Below, piece by piece: positions 14,217 through 22,694 of a stretch of 28,962 bases of DNA. The first letter of the stretch is position 1. The number at the start of each line of letters is the position of its first letter. The DNA lies in contig QLUC01000008.1 in NCBI GenBank assembly GCA_018725275.1, positions 1 through 28,962 of the forward strand. The letters are read 5' to 3'. Both the position numbers and the translations under genes were made by a program. The notes beneath the pieces were generated by a model that made no database searches, was not told where the DNA came from, and saw only the letters and a program-made list of their open reading frames with translations. The DNA is from Bacillota bacterium (GTDB lineage: Bacteria; Bacillota; UBA994).

Positions 14217-15979
14217 AAGGCCAGTTCCTCCTTGGAAAGCTGCGAGTGGGCGATTTCTTGGTAGACCCGACAGCTGTGCATTAACTCGCGGTGGGTGCCA
14301 AATCCTACCATGGCGCCTTCCTCTAGCACGAAAATTTTATCGGCCTCCATAATGGTGCCAATGCGCTGAGCTACGATTAACACGGTGGCCCCCCATGTAT
14401 TTTCCTTGAGGGCCTTGCGCAGGAGGCGATCGGTCTTGTAATCAAGGGCGGAAAAGCTGTCGTCAAAAATCAAGATTTCAGCCTTTTTGGCCAGCGCTCG
14501 AGCTATGGAAAGGCGCTGCTTCTGGCCGCCCGAGAGGTTGGTTCCGCCGGGGGCTACATAGGCTTGGTAGGTGTCCGGCATCTGTTCGACGAATTCTGCT
14601 CCTTGGGCAAACCGCACCGCCTCGATGACTTGTGACGGGGGATAATTTGGTGGCCCACTCTGGCCAAAGAGCACATTGGAGGTGACCGAACCTTTAAACA
14701 GCACCGCCTTTTGCGCCACATAGCCAATCTTCTCTCTTAATCCCTGGCCAGTATAATCCCTTACATTGACCCCATTCACCAGCACCTCACCTCGGGTGGT
14801 GTCGTAGAAGCGAGGGATGAGGTTGATGATGGTGCTCTTGCCGCTACCGGTGGAACCGATAAAGGCAATGGTTTCACCCTGCCGGACCTTGAAGCTGATG
14901 TTTTCCAACACATATTCCTCGGCATCGGGGTATTTAAAGCTCACATTTCTAAATTCTATTTCACCCCTGCTCTTGGTAAGAGGTGAAAATGCCGGCCCCG
15001 GCCCGTCCGCTATGGTGGGCTGGGTTTCTAATACTTCATTTATTCTTTTGGCGGCAACGGTAGCCCGAGGGATAAGGAGAAACACTATGACCAACATCAT
15101 GAAGGCCATAAGAATCTGGATGGAGTAGGCGGCAAAGACCATCATGTCGGCAAAAGCACCCACCCTGTGCACGGCGGCGGCCCCAGCAACAATTCCGGCT
15201 CCTATCCAGTAAACCGCAAGGGTCAAGCCATTCATGATTAGGTCTATGCAGGGCATCAAGGTGGCCATCAGACGGTTAGTGAATAAATTTGTGTTGGTCA
15301 AAGCTAGATTGGCTTGGTGGAACTTCGCGGCTTGAAAACTTTCGGCATTGTAGGCGCGAACCACCCGAATTCCGATTAGATTTTCTCGCGTCATTCTGTT
15401 TAATTCATCGGTCTGTTCCTGCATTTTTGCAAACTTGGGTATGGCCAACACAAAGTACACCGCCGCCACCATGATGAGGGCCAGTACCGCCCCAGCCGTG
15501 ACCGCCGACCATTGCCAGTTTTTGTCCATAATCTTTATTACGGCCCAGAGCGCCAACAGAGGCGAACGGACAAGAATTGGCAGGCCGGTTACCACTAGGC
15601 TCTGCACCTGTAACACATCATTGGTGGAGCGGGTGATTAGGCTCGAGATCGAGAAGTCGTTTAGTTCCGGCATGGTGTAGGACAGTACCTTGTCGAACAT
15701 CAAGCCTCTTAGTCTCGCCGCGTGGTTGGTGGCAATCTTTGCTGCTAACCCGGCGATAATCATGGAGAGGAGCATGCTGGTGAAAGTAATGAGGATCATT
15801 AGGCCACCATTGTGCAAGATGTCGCGCATTTGGCTGCCCTCCGTCTGCACCAGCAGGGTAATCTTGCCTAGGTACTCCGGTAAAGTGAGATCCAAAGCGA
15901 CTTGGCCCACAATGAAGGCGACGGTAAGTAACAATAAAATCCATTCGCTCGTCTTTAGGTATCTTAAAAGCTTTATCAC
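14213..15979 (-). CDS. Heterodimeric ABC exporter, degenerate-site subunit
   Basis: 588-residue half-transporter and first gene of the pair. The membrane domain spans about 10-310. In the ATPase domain Walker A is GSTGSGKS (375-382) and the signature is the canonical LSGGQ (482-486), but Walker B is ILIFDD (502-507) with Asp in place of the catalytic Glu, and the H-loop His is Gln538 (VAQRIGTI). These are the known marks of the non-hydrolysing subunit in heterodimeric exporters, so this is probably normal rather than decay. The start is the GTG at 15979, with AAGGGAG about 10 nt upstream. It is preceded by the ABC-2 operon on the same strand with about 55 bp after the possible small peptide gene, and no terminator was seen between. 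Confidence 0.92.
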   Translation of the reverse strand: MIKLLRYLKTSEWILLLLTVAFIVGQVALDLTLPEYLGKITLLVQTEGSQMRDILHNGGLMILITFTSMLLSMIIAGLAAKIATNHAARLRGLMFDKVLSYTMPELNDFSISSLITRSTNDVLQVQSLVVTGLPILVRSPLLALWAVIKIMDKNWQWSAVTAGAVLALIMVAAVYFVLAIPKFAKMQEQTDELNRMTRENLIGIRVVRAYNAESFQAAKFHQANLALTNTNLFTNRLMATLMPCIDLIMNGLTLAVYWIGAGIVAGAAAVHRVGAFADMMVFAAYSIQILMAFMMLVIVFLLIPRATVAAKRINEVLETQPTIADGPGPAFSPLTKSRGEIEFRNVSFKYPDAEEYVLENISFKVRQGETIAFIGSTGSGKSTIINLIPRFYDTTRGEVLVNGVNVRDYTGQGLREKIGYVAQKAVLFKGSVTSNVLFGQSGPPNYPPSQVIEAVRFAQGAEFVEQMPDTYQAYVAPGGTNLSGGQKQRLSIARALAKKAEILIFDDSFSALDYKTDRLLRKALKENTWGATVLIVAQRIGTIMEADKIFVLEEGAMVGFGTHRELMHSCRVYQEIAHSQLSKEELAL

Positions 15980-16034
15980 TTGGTTAAATCTCCCTTGCTG
16001 CGGCCGTTGCTCCCGGTCGTCTTGTCGGTATGCG

Positions 16035-16100
16035 TTACTTTAGCATGAGCCAAAGGCCTACGCCTCCAACGACTAAGGCTAGGAGGTAGAACAAAATCAC
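16035..16100 (-). CDS. Possible 21-residue membrane micropeptide of the ABC-2 operon
   Basis: A GTG whose first base is the last base of the preceding permease's TAG stop (TAGTG overlap) opens a 21-codon frame ending at TAA (16035-16037). The peptide is almost entirely hydrophobic, reading ILFYLLALVVGGVGLWLML with a terminal Lys, and would form one membrane helix. It has no Shine-Dalgarno of its own, so it would depend on coupling to the permease. Single-helix small proteins that bind membrane complexes are well known, which makes a regulatory partner of the exporter possible. A chance open frame of this length is common, but a chance hydrophobic run of this purity is less so. Confidence 0.35.
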   Translation of the reverse strand: MILFYLLALVVGGVGLWLMLK

Positions 16101-17098
16101 TACTGTAGACCATGCTGGATTTTCTTTCGTAGGAGCATGAAGACGACTCCCGTCAGTGCTAAAATGACTGCCGCATTAAATGACACCTGCCCCCAGGAGG
16201 CTTCCTGAAGCAAGATGGCGCGCATGCTGTCGTAGGCCCAGTAAAAGGGCGACCAGTAGAGGATGGGTAGCCAACGGCTAGGCAGGAACATCGCGCCGAA
16301 AATCGAGGCCAAAATGGGGAAATACACCATCTTCATGCCGGAGATGGCCGCAATTGGCTCATTGTTCAAAACGCCGATGCTAAAGCCGATGATAATGCTG
16401 ATAAAGGCGATGGCGACAACCGTTACCAGGAACATACTGATGTTGATGCCGCTGAACCCTAGGATCATCGCCGCGGAGATGCCTCCGATGATGGGGATGA
16501 TGAAGCCTAGGATGCCCTTGCCGATGATAAACTGGGAGCGGTGTAGAGGAGCAACATTGATGGCACTTAGAGTGTTGCTCATTTTTTCTTCGACCAAGTT
16601 GAGAAGGATAAGCATGCCGCCGAATACCGTGGTGAAGATGATGAGCAGGGTACCGCCTTCTAGTTTGATGGGAGACAATCGCCATCCCACATCAGAAAAG
16701 GCAACTTGCATAGGTAGCGGTGCGGCCTCCCGCCCGTAGGAGTTGAGGATAAACCTGAGGGGGGCCTCCATGGGGATGTTCTCATTGCCTTGGCGGACAA
16801 TTTCAAACCCTTGGTCGGTTTCCACAACTCCGAACACATCGTCGATACGGAGCACGCGCTCCCTGAGGGCTGCGATATTCGGCACCTGGCTCACCCTAGC
16901 CTGGTCATCGAGGTGTGCCAGTAGCCCCGGCGACATATCCTGAAGGACAACTAGGCTGAGGGTGGATTCGCCTACACTGGGGATCAAGGCCCGGAGCAAG
17001 AGGGCGACGAGGATAGACGCCAGACTGAGGTAGATGATCAACCAGTCTCTAGTGCCGCTTTTGAGGTCACGACCAATAATAGCCAAAATCTTGTTCAT
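16100..17098 (-). CDS. ABC-2 type transporter permease (second permease)
   Basis: 332-residue ABC-2 family membrane protein: one N-terminal membrane helix (about 22-40), a large extracytoplasmic domain (about 45-155), then five or so membrane helices from about 157 to the end. The motif EEKMSNTLSAINVAPLHRSQFIIGK at about 172-196 is the conserved cytosolic elbow region of ABC-2 permeases. The start is placed at the second of two adjacent ATG codons (17098), 6 nt behind AGGAGG; the first, at 17101, is only 3 nt behind. It lies 10 bp after the first permease and likely forms a heterodimeric channel with it, powered by the ATPase at 18148-19002. Confidence 0.88.
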   Translation of the reverse strand: MNKILAIIGRDLKSGTRDWLIIYLSLASILVALLLRALIPSVGESTLSLVVLQDMSPGLLAHLDDQARVSQVPNIAALRERVLRIDDVFGVVETDQGFEIVRQGNENIPMEAPLRFILNSYGREAAPLPMQVAFSDVGWRLSPIKLEGGTLLIIFTTVFGGMLILLNLVEEKMSNTLSAINVAPLHRSQFIIGKGILGFIIPIIGGISAAMILGFSGINISMFLVTVVAIAFISIIIGFSIGVLNNEPIAAISGMKMVYFPILASIFGAMFLPSRWLPILYWSPFYWAYDSMRAILLQEASWGQVSFNAAVILALTGVVFMLLRKKIQHGLQ

Positions 17099-17108
17099 CA
17101 TGCACCTC

Positions 17109-18146
17109 CTAGACCGTTAGGGTTTTCTTGAATCGATAATTGGTGTAGATGAAAAGCAAGATGCTGAGGGCGATGAATAACCCAATATTTTGGAGCACAT
17201 AGGCCACATCACCTTGTTCTAATAGCAATTCTCTAAAGCTAAAGATCATGGGATAAGAGGGGAGAAGCCTAATCCAAGCGGGCGAGAACCAGGGCATGAA
17301 GTACGAGAATCCCCCAAACATCAGCACGAAGACAGAAAAGAAGAGTGCCCCCATGGCCTTGGTCATGCTGTCAAAGAAGCTGGTTATAAGGAGACCCAAG
17401 ACGGAGCCAAACACATTAAAGGCCAAGATAGCCAAAATCAACAGGGGGTAGTTAATCCTAAACCCTACTAGGGAGATAACGACAATGGTCGATACCACCA
17501 CCGCCATCAGGGCCATGATTATGATTTTGCTGACCAAGTAGTGCCAGACCTGGACCGGGGCCACCGCAAAGGCCTTAATTACCCCCTCCTCCTTGTCGAG
17601 GAAGACATAGGCGGCAATTATAAAGAGCCCCATGAAGGCCACATTTATGACGAGGTAGATAGGAAGGAGGTTGACCCGGTCAGAGAGCCTGGCAGGCGCG
17701 GTTTCTAAAGTGACTACGGTAGTTCTGTCCACATAACCGGGCAGTTGCGAGGCCATGGCTCCCTCTAGGGTAGACCGCAGCAAGGCCTTCATGCTTTCGC
17801 TCTCATGCCCCTGCAGGACAAGCTCTAAGACCGGCCTTTGACCCTGTAGATGGACATGAATGCCGGCGGCGGAACGGTTGGCAGCAAGCGCCTGCTCTAG
17901 TGCGGGGCGACTGTCAAAAAATTTAACCTGGTGGTCTCCACCGTCGGCAATAAGCTCGGAGAGTTCGCCTTTGAGGGCCTCGATTTCGACCAAGGCATAA
18001 AAAGTCTGCGTCCGGTCAAAGTTCTCCGGCACCGCAAAGAGCATGACCAAGACAAATATAATGGCCATCCCAACTTCCATATAGAAGTAGATGCCCTGGT
18101 AAGAGAGCCTGGCGTCCTTGACAAACGTGGTCCATAGCTTCTGCAT
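17109..18146 (-). CDS. ABC-2 type transporter permease (first permease)
   Basis: 345-residue ABC-2 permease with the same plan as its neighbour: an N-terminal helix (about 25-41), an extracytoplasmic domain of about 120 residues, and a C-terminal bundle of helices from about 165. KEEGVIKAFAVAPVQVWHYLVSK (about 185-207) is the family's cytosolic coupling region. The ATG at 18146 comes 1 bp after the ATPase stop, so the genes are translationally coupled. The two permeases share layout but not obvious sequence identity, which suggests a heterodimer. The substrate cannot be read from the sequence; relatives export drugs, peptides or ions. Confidence 0.88.
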   Translation of the reverse strand: MQKLWTTFVKDARLSYQGIYFYMEVGMAIIFVLVMLFAVPENFDRTQTFYALVEIEALKGELSELIADGGDHQVKFFDSRPALEQALAANRSAAGIHVHLQGQRPVLELVLQGHESESMKALLRSTLEGAMASQLPGYVDRTTVVTLETAPARLSDRVNLLPIYLVINVAFMGLFIIAAYVFLDKEEGVIKAFAVAPVQVWHYLVSKIIIMALMAVVVSTIVVISLVGFRINYPLLILAILAFNVFGSVLGLLITSFFDSMTKAMGALFFSVFVLMFGGFSYFMPWFSPAWIRLLPSYPMIFSFRELLLEQGDVAYVLQNIGLFIALSILLFIYTNYRFKKTLTV

Positions 18147-18147
18147 A

Positions 18148-19002
18148 CTACAATAGCCCTCTCCCGGTCACTTGGATGAAGATTTCCTCTAGGGTGGCTT
18201 CTTTGGTGTGCATCATTTCAATCTTGCCGGTTTGAAGCAAAGTTTGCAGTCTGGCCATATCATCCGGTTTAACCAGAGAAAACTGCTCGCGCTTGGTAGT
18301 GTCGTCCACCCTGTGGTCCACCACCACTATCTTCTCGCCAAATTGTAGCTTCAAATTCCGCGGTGAATCAATCAATTTGATTTCGCCATCGATTATAAAG
18401 GCAACGCGGTGACACAGCTCGTCAGCCACCTGCATATTGTGCGTGGTCAAAAAAACTGTAGCACCCTCGGCATTTTTGTCCTTGACAATCTCGATGATTT
18501 TGCGGGAGATGGCAGGGTCCAGCCCCGTGGTGGGTTCGTCTAAGAACCAGATGGCGGGGTTGTTGAGCATGCTCCGGATAAAGGTGAGCCGATGCTTCAT
18601 GCCCTTGGAGAAAGTGCCGGCCTTGTTCTTGGCTACCCCATCGAGGCCCACCAGGTGGAGCAGCTGCATGGGATCTAGGGTGGGTACATCAAAGAGCTTG
18701 CCGTAAAATTCGAGGTTTTCCAGAGCAGTAAGTTTGCTGTAGACATTGGATTGCTCAAAACTGACACCTATCTTGTTGAACAGCTCGCGCTGGCGGAGGC
18801 GCATGTCGTAACCTGCCACCTGTACCACCCCCTGTTGGAGGGGCAGGAGGCCGGTCATCACCCCTTGAGTAGTAGATTTGCCGGCGCCGGAGGGTCCTAG
18901 GAAACCAAAAATCTCTCCCGGCGCAATCTCAAAGTTTGCATTTTTTACGGCATAAACATGATCATGCGTGTAGCTGTGGTACAGACCCTGTACTTTAATC
19001 AT
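18148..19002 (-). CDS. ABC transporter ATP-binding protein (CcmA/drug-export type)
   Basis: 284-residue ATPase of the ABC-2 export class. Walker A is GPSGAGKST (about 36-44), the Q-loop region is GVSFEQSNVY, the signature is the family variant FSKGMKHR, Walker B is IWFLDEPTTGLD and the H-loop is TTHNM. A C-terminal extension of about 70 residues ends in TLEEIFIQVTGRG, typical of drug-export ATPases. The signature is non-canonical (SKGMK) but this is common in the class. The ATG at 19002 follows AGGGGG. It is the first gene of the three-gene exporter operon and is divergent from the NSS symporter gene; no promoter for it was recognised in the 160-bp gap. Confidence 0.93.
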   Translation of the reverse strand: MIKVQGLYHSYTHDHVYAVKNANFEIAPGEIFGFLGPSGAGKSTTQGVMTGLLPLQQGVVQVAGYDMRLRQRELFNKIGVSFEQSNVYSKLTALENLEFYGKLFDVPTLDPMQLLHLVGLDGVAKNKAGTFSKGMKHRLTFIRSMLNNPAIWFLDEPTTGLDPAISRKIIEIVKDKNAEGATVFLTTHNMQVADELCHRVAFIIDGEIKLIDSPRNLKLQFGEKIVVVDHRVDDTTKREQFSLVKPDDMARLQTLLQTGKIEMMHTKEATLEEIFIQVTGRGLL

Positions 19003-19066
19003 GTGCGGCCCCCTATCTTTTTGGTAATGGTCGGTCGGGTGACGGACGCCCCGGAGAGACAGCGTG

Positions 19067-19094
19067 TTGACAGAATAATTAAATCGGTTATAAT
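19067..19094 (+). promoter_or_regulatory. Consensus sigma-A promoter of the NSS symporter gene
   Basis: Both hexamers are perfect: TTGACA (19067-19072) and TATAAT (19089-19094), with a 16-bp spacer. The start point would be near 19101, giving a leader of about 60 nt before the ATG at 19163. Confidence 0.85.
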
Positions 19095-19162
19095 GTTAGG
19101 AATAGTCATAAAAACTACGCAGGTTTATGGCTATCGGAAAAAAAGAGGGAGGGGAAAATCCG

Positions 19163-20506
19163 ATGGTAGCAAAAAAGAACGCTGACAAAGAGGCTCCGAG
19201 GGAGCAGTGGTCCAGCAAAATGTCGCTTGTAATGGCCAGCGCGGGCTCAGCTATTGGGCTCGGCAATATTTGGATGTTCCCCTGGAGAATGGGGACCTAT
19301 GGAGGGAGTGCATTCCTGCTAATTTATGTACTCATCATAGCCTTCATCGGCCTCATAGCCCTCATGGGCGAGTTTGCCATGGGCCGCGGCCAAGGCAAGG
19401 GCCCCATCAGTGCCTTTGAAGCCATCTTTAGAGAAAAGAAACTCGCGGGCGGTAAGTGGCTGGGTTTATTCCCCGTGCTCATGACCTTGGCGGTCACCAT
19501 CTTTTACATGGTGGTCGTTGGCTGGATTATTCACTACTTCGTGATTTCCTTCCAAGGGTTTGCCGGTTTGAATTTGGCTACCTATTTTTCTGGATTTGCC
19601 GGGTCATCCTCCGCCATCTCCTGGCATGTCTTGGCAGTAGTTGCCACCACCGCCATAGTCTATATGGGCGTGAAGAAGGGGTTAGAACCCATCAATAACC
19701 TCATGCTGCCGGGGCTACTTATCCTTATGGTGGTGCTGGCCATTCGTGCGGTTACTTTGCCGGGCGCAGTCGAGGGGATTAGATTTATGTTTGCGCCCAA
19801 CTTTGGGGCGCTAGCCGACCCCTTGACTTGGTTCAATGCCCTGGCACAGGCGCTGTTCTCGCTCAGTCTACTCGGGTGCACCCTAGTCATCTATGGCAGC
19901 TATATGCCCAAGGGAACGGACATCCCCCAAGCGGCGGCCTACACAGCGATTTTTGATACCATTGCGGCCTTGCTCGCTGCCTTCATTGTGTTTCCGGCTG
20001 CCTTTGCGTTTGGCGTGTCGCCCAATGCGGGGATACCGTTGTTATTCGTCACCCTGCCCGGCCTGTTTGCTCAAATGCCCGCAGGTTTGCTGTTTGGGGC
20101 GCTTTTCTTCTTGCTCGTCATTTTTGCGGCCACCACTTCGGCTATTTCGCTCTTTGAGTCGGCGGTGGAGCCCCTGATGGATGCTTTTAAGTGGGCCCGC
20201 AAGAAGGCTGCTCTAATCACGGGGGCGGTGGTGCTCTTGGCGGGGCTACCCTTGACCATCAACATGGGTCATTTTTCGCTCTGGATGCGGGTCACCTCCG
20301 GTATCCTCATGCCCATCGGCACTCTAGTTACGATGATTGTACTCTTCTGGGTTTTCGGCGCTCTGCGGGCTAGAAAAGAGGTTAATGAGGGTGCAGCGGT
20401 AAAAATGGGCCCATGGTGGGAGTTTTTTGGCAAGTATGTGGCAGTTGGCGGCACCTTCTTTATCTTGGTCGCCGGCATTCTAAGATTTACCGGCCAATGG
20501 CGGTAG
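19163..20506 (+). CDS. Sodium-dependent NSS-family amino acid symporter
   Basis: 447-residue neurotransmitter:sodium symporter (LeuT/MhsT fold). The family's helix-1 motif SAGSAIGLGNIWMFPW (26-41) includes the unwound region that binds sodium and substrate; about eleven or twelve membrane helices follow. Bacterial members mostly import hydrophobic or aromatic amino acids with sodium. The charged cytosolic N-terminus (MVAKKNADKEAPREQWSSK) is typical. The ATG at 19163 is chosen because GGGAGGGG lies about 9 nt upstream; an ATG at 19127 is in frame but has only a poor ribosome binding site. It has its own consensus promoter and ends 7 bp from the convergent ABC-2 permease gene, with no clear terminator between. 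Confidence 0.93.
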   Translation: MVAKKNADKEAPREQWSSKMSLVMASAGSAIGLGNIWMFPWRMGTYGGSAFLLIYVLIIAFIGLIALMGEFAMGRGQGKGPISAFEAIFREKKLAGGKWLGLFPVLMTLAVTIFYMVVVGWIIHYFVISFQGFAGLNLATYFSGFAGSSSAISWHVLAVVATTAIVYMGVKKGLEPINNLMLPGLLILMVVLAIRAVTLPGAVEGIRFMFAPNFGALADPLTWFNALAQALFSLSLLGCTLVIYGSYMPKGTDIPQAAAYTAIFDTIAALLAAFIVFPAAFAFGVSPNAGIPLLFVTLPGLFAQMPAGLLFGALFFLLVIFAATTSAISLFESAVEPLMDAFKWARKKAALITGAVVLLAGLPLTINMGHFSLWMRVTSGILMPIGTLVTMIVLFWVFGALRARKEVNEGAAVKMGPWWEFFGKYVAVGGTFFILVAGILRFTGQWR

Positions 20507-20513
20507 TAACACC

Positions 20514-21320
20514 CTAGCTTAGGTCTCTCCGCTCCATGAGAACAAAGGATAAACTCATGGCGATGGTGGTCACCCCTAGCAGGACATAGAGGTCAGTCCA
20601 GGCGGAGGCGTTTTGCGTGAGGGCGGCGTGGGGGGTCAAGTAGGTAAAAAGGGAGAAGGTCTTCAGAGGTTCTACGGCGTCCCACAGTCCGCCTACAAGT
20701 TCGATGGTGTACATGGCGGCAAATAGGCCTCCCATGGCCCCTACCACGGCCTTCCCCTCACGTGCGAAAGCGCCCAGTAAGTAGGCGATGCTGAGGACAG
20801 CCAAAGCAAAAACAAAGTACTGCAGCCCTGCCATGGCAAAACTCTCTAGCCCGGGGGGATTTAAGCCAAAGGACAAGGCCCCAAAGTAGAGGGAAAGCGA
20901 GAAAAGCATGGTATTGAGAAATAGGAGTGTGCCGGCAACCAAGAGGTCATGCCATAACAACTTAGAGCGTGACATCGGTCTGGCGAAAAGCAGGTCCGCT
21001 GTTTTTTCGCCGATTTCTTTGGCGGCGTAGCCCGAACCCAGAGACGCCGCCCAGCCCACTAAGATGACCAAGATGATGGGGTGTCGCCAGGCCATGGCCA
21101 AGAAGGTGCTGACATCCCACATTAACACGCCCTGAGTACCGAGCATGGCCCGCATGATATCCTCCCCCCCACCTTGGAGCATCTGACCCATCATGTTTTG
21201 CATATCAAAGGCGTCATAGGCGGCTACCATCAGCAATCCAAAGGACAAGAAGCCTATGGTGACATAGAGTGCGGTGCGGTAATTCTGCCGCAGTTTGAAG
21301 GCAATCAGTCCGAGATTCAT
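20514..21320 (-). CDS. ABC-2 type transporter permease
   Basis: 268-residue membrane protein with about six helices, of the ABC-2 group whose members combine with a single ATPase. The cytosolic segment GSGYAAKEIGEKTADLLFARPMSRSKLLWHD (about 96-126) is diagnostic: it contains the conserved Glu and the LxARPxSR element of this permease type. The ATG at 21320 overlaps the ATPase stop (ATGA), so the two are coupled. The export substrate is unknown; similar systems confer resistance to peptide antibiotics or export lipids. It is convergent with the NSS symporter gene. Confidence 0.88.
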   Translation of the reverse strand: MNLGLIAFKLRQNYRTALYVTIGFLSFGLLMVAAYDAFDMQNMMGQMLQGGGEDIMRAMLGTQGVLMWDVSTFLAMAWRHPIILVILVGWAASLGSGYAAKEIGEKTADLLFARPMSRSKLLWHDLLVAGTLLFLNTMLFSLSLYFGALSFGLNPPGLESFAMAGLQYFVFALAVLSIAYLLGAFAREGKAVVGAMGGLFAAMYTIELVGGLWDAVEPLKTFSLFTYLTPHAALTQNASAWTDLYVLLGVTTIAMSLSFVLMERRDLS

Positions 21321-22213
21321 AACTTGGCCCCCTCCTTGGCGTAGTAGTGGAGGAAAATATCGTCCAGCTTCGCTCGTTCACACACGAGGGAATCTACGGG
21401 TTGTTCCGCCAAGTAGGCCAAAAGTGGCTGCAGGTCACCCGATGTTGCAAAGGCATAGCTATTCTCACTGGCTCCTAAGGGTGAAATGCTCACCCCCGGG
21501 AGGGTGGGCAGGTCCACCATTGTGCTAAAGGCCACTTCCACCCGATGAAAGCGTTGCAGTCGTATATTGGTCACTGACTCTACGAGGAGCAATTTTCCCG
21601 CCCGAATGATGGCGACATCGGCGGCTAAACGCTCCACCTCGGTCAATACATGCGTCGACATGAAAATAGTCGTGCCACGTGCGCTGATGCGCTCAGCCAG
21701 TTCAAAGAAGTTGCGCTGAATGAGAGGGTCAAGGCCCCGGGTTGGTTCATCGAGGATGAGGAGCGGCGGAGCATGTTGCACGGCTTGGATGATGCCTAGT
21801 TTTTGCTTCATGCCGGTGGAGTACTCGCGCGTTTCGCGGAGCAAATCGCTCTCGCTCATTTCCATGGCCTCGCAGGCTTCTTTGCGCCAAGGGAGAGATT
21901 TGTAGAAGCTGCCCAGCATATTGATGGTGTCCTTGCCGGTGACATTGCTGTAGAAGGCGAGTTCTCCAGGCAAGTAGCCTACTAAGTTGCGTAACTTTAC
22001 CCCTTCTCGTTCTGAGTCTAGTCCCAGTACGCGGGAACTGCCGGAAGTGGGTTTGATTAGTCCGAGCAGCAAGCGGATGCTCGTTGTCTTGCCTGCGCCA
22101 TTGGCTCCTAGAAAGCCGAAGACACTGCCCTGGGTGACGCTTAGGTTCAGCCCCTGCAAGGCTTGGACTTTGCCGTAATTCTTGGTCAAGTCCCCGGTCT
22201 GTATCGCGAGCAT
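21317..22213 (-). CDS. ABC transporter ATP-binding protein (ABC-2 exporter)
   Basis: 298-residue ATPase. Walker A is GANGAGKTT (about 36-44), the signature is the variant YSTGMKQKL, Walker B is LLILDEPTRGLD and the H-loop is MSTHVL. The last 80 or so residues are a C-terminal domain usual in BcrA/NatA-type exporters. The ATG at 22213 is 7 nt behind AAAGGGGA. It forms a two-gene operon with the permease downstream. Unlike many such operons in Bacillota no GntR or TetR regulator gene lies beside it, although the upstream gap is full of palindromes (see separate entries). Confidence 0.93.
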   Translation of the reverse strand: MLAIQTGDLTKNYGKVQALQGLNLSVTQGSVFGFLGANGAGKTTSIRLLLGLIKPTSGSSRVLGLDSEREGVKLRNLVGYLPGELAFYSNVTGKDTINMLGSFYKSLPWRKEACEAMEMSESDLLRETREYSTGMKQKLGIIQAVQHAPPLLILDEPTRGLDPLIQRNFFELAERISARGTTIFMSTHVLTEVERLAADVAIIRAGKLLLVESVTNIRLQRFHRVEVAFSTMVDLPTLPGVSISPLGASENSYAFATSGDLQPLLAYLAEQPVDSLVCERAKLDDIFLHYYAKEGAKL

Positions 22214-22241
22214 TAATCATTCCCCTTTCGTACTACCCAAG

Positions 22242-22256
22242 GTTGTTATAAACAAC
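22242..22256. promoter_or_regulatory. Palindrome GTTGTT-ATA-AACAAC
   Basis: A 6-bp inverted repeat with a 3-bp centre, 29 bp before the ATPase start codon. It covers the minus-strand TATAAC that could serve as a -10 element, although no -35 with good spacing was found. Confidence 0.4.
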
Positions 22257-22266
22257 AAATTAGGCA

Positions 22267-22305
22267 CAACGCACTAATGGTGTTCAACGCACTAATAGTG
22301 CGTTG
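22267..22305. repeat. Tandem repeat containing a perfect 21-bp palindrome
   Basis: Two copies of CAACGCACTAATRGTG lie head to tail (22267-22284 and 22285-22305, 18-bp period). Copy 2 is a perfect palindrome, CAACGCACT-AAT-AGTGCGTTG by its arms (22285-22293 and 22297-22305); copy 1 is a weaker dyad, with TGGTGTT on its right arm. They lie between the glyoxalase-like gene stop (22309) and the ABC-2 ATPase start (22213). With no T-tract it is not a standard terminator; a two-site operator for a dimeric repressor is the simplest reading. Confidence 0.6.
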
Positions 22306-22308
22306 CTA

Positions 22309-22692
22309 CTACGGACGGGTCTTGGTGCGGTCGGGTACGACTTCTAGCCAGTAGCCATCAGGGTCGGCAATAAAGTAGATGCCCATGTTTTTATTTTCAT
22401 AGACGATGCAATCCATCGCCTCGTGCTTGGCATGAGCCGCCGCATAGTCATCGACCATAAATGCCAAGTGAGTCTCGTTTTCGCCTAGGTCATAGGGTTT
22501 GTCCCTGTCCTTCATCCAAGTGAGCTCCAAGCGATGGGTGGTGAGGCCGTCGCTCAAGAAGGCCAAGATAAAGCTGTCGTCACCGGCGACTTTTCGCCGC
22601 ACCTCTTTTAAACCTAAGGCCTCCTCATAAAACTTGAGGCTTTTTTCAAGGTCAAAGACATGAATTTCGCTGTGAGAAAAAGTAAATTGCAT
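22309..22692 (-). CDS. VOC family (glyoxalase I-like) protein
   Basis: 127-residue single-module metalloenzyme of the vicinal-oxygen-chelate superfamily. Candidate metal ligands are in the expected order: His in FSHSEIHVFD near the N-terminus, Glu in THRLELTWM, His in NETHLAFMVDD and Glu in YWLEVVPD. This set and the length match lactoylglutathione lyase (GloA), which converts the methylglyoxal-thiol adduct; the thiol in this organism is unknown and need not be glutathione. The ATG at 22692 follows AGGAGGA inside the end of the upstream MBL gene, so the two form an operon. Confidence 0.85.
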   Translation of the reverse strand: MQFTFSHSEIHVFDLEKSLKFYEEALGLKEVRRKVAGDDSFILAFLSDGLTTHRLELTWMKDRDKPYDLGENETHLAFMVDDYAAAHAKHEAMDCIVYENKNMGIYFIADPDGYWLEVVPDRTKTRP

Positions 22693-22694
22693 GT

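Noticed and set aside
12360..15979. Calling the non-canonical Walker B, H-loop and signature residues of the ABC exporter signs of a pseudogene
   Set aside because: The losses are complementary between the two subunits and are typical of functional heterodimeric exporters.
22267..22305. Reading the palindromes as a rho-independent terminator of the glyoxalase-like gene
   Set aside because: No T-tract follows the stem on either strand, and there are two tandem copies, which suits a protein-binding site better.
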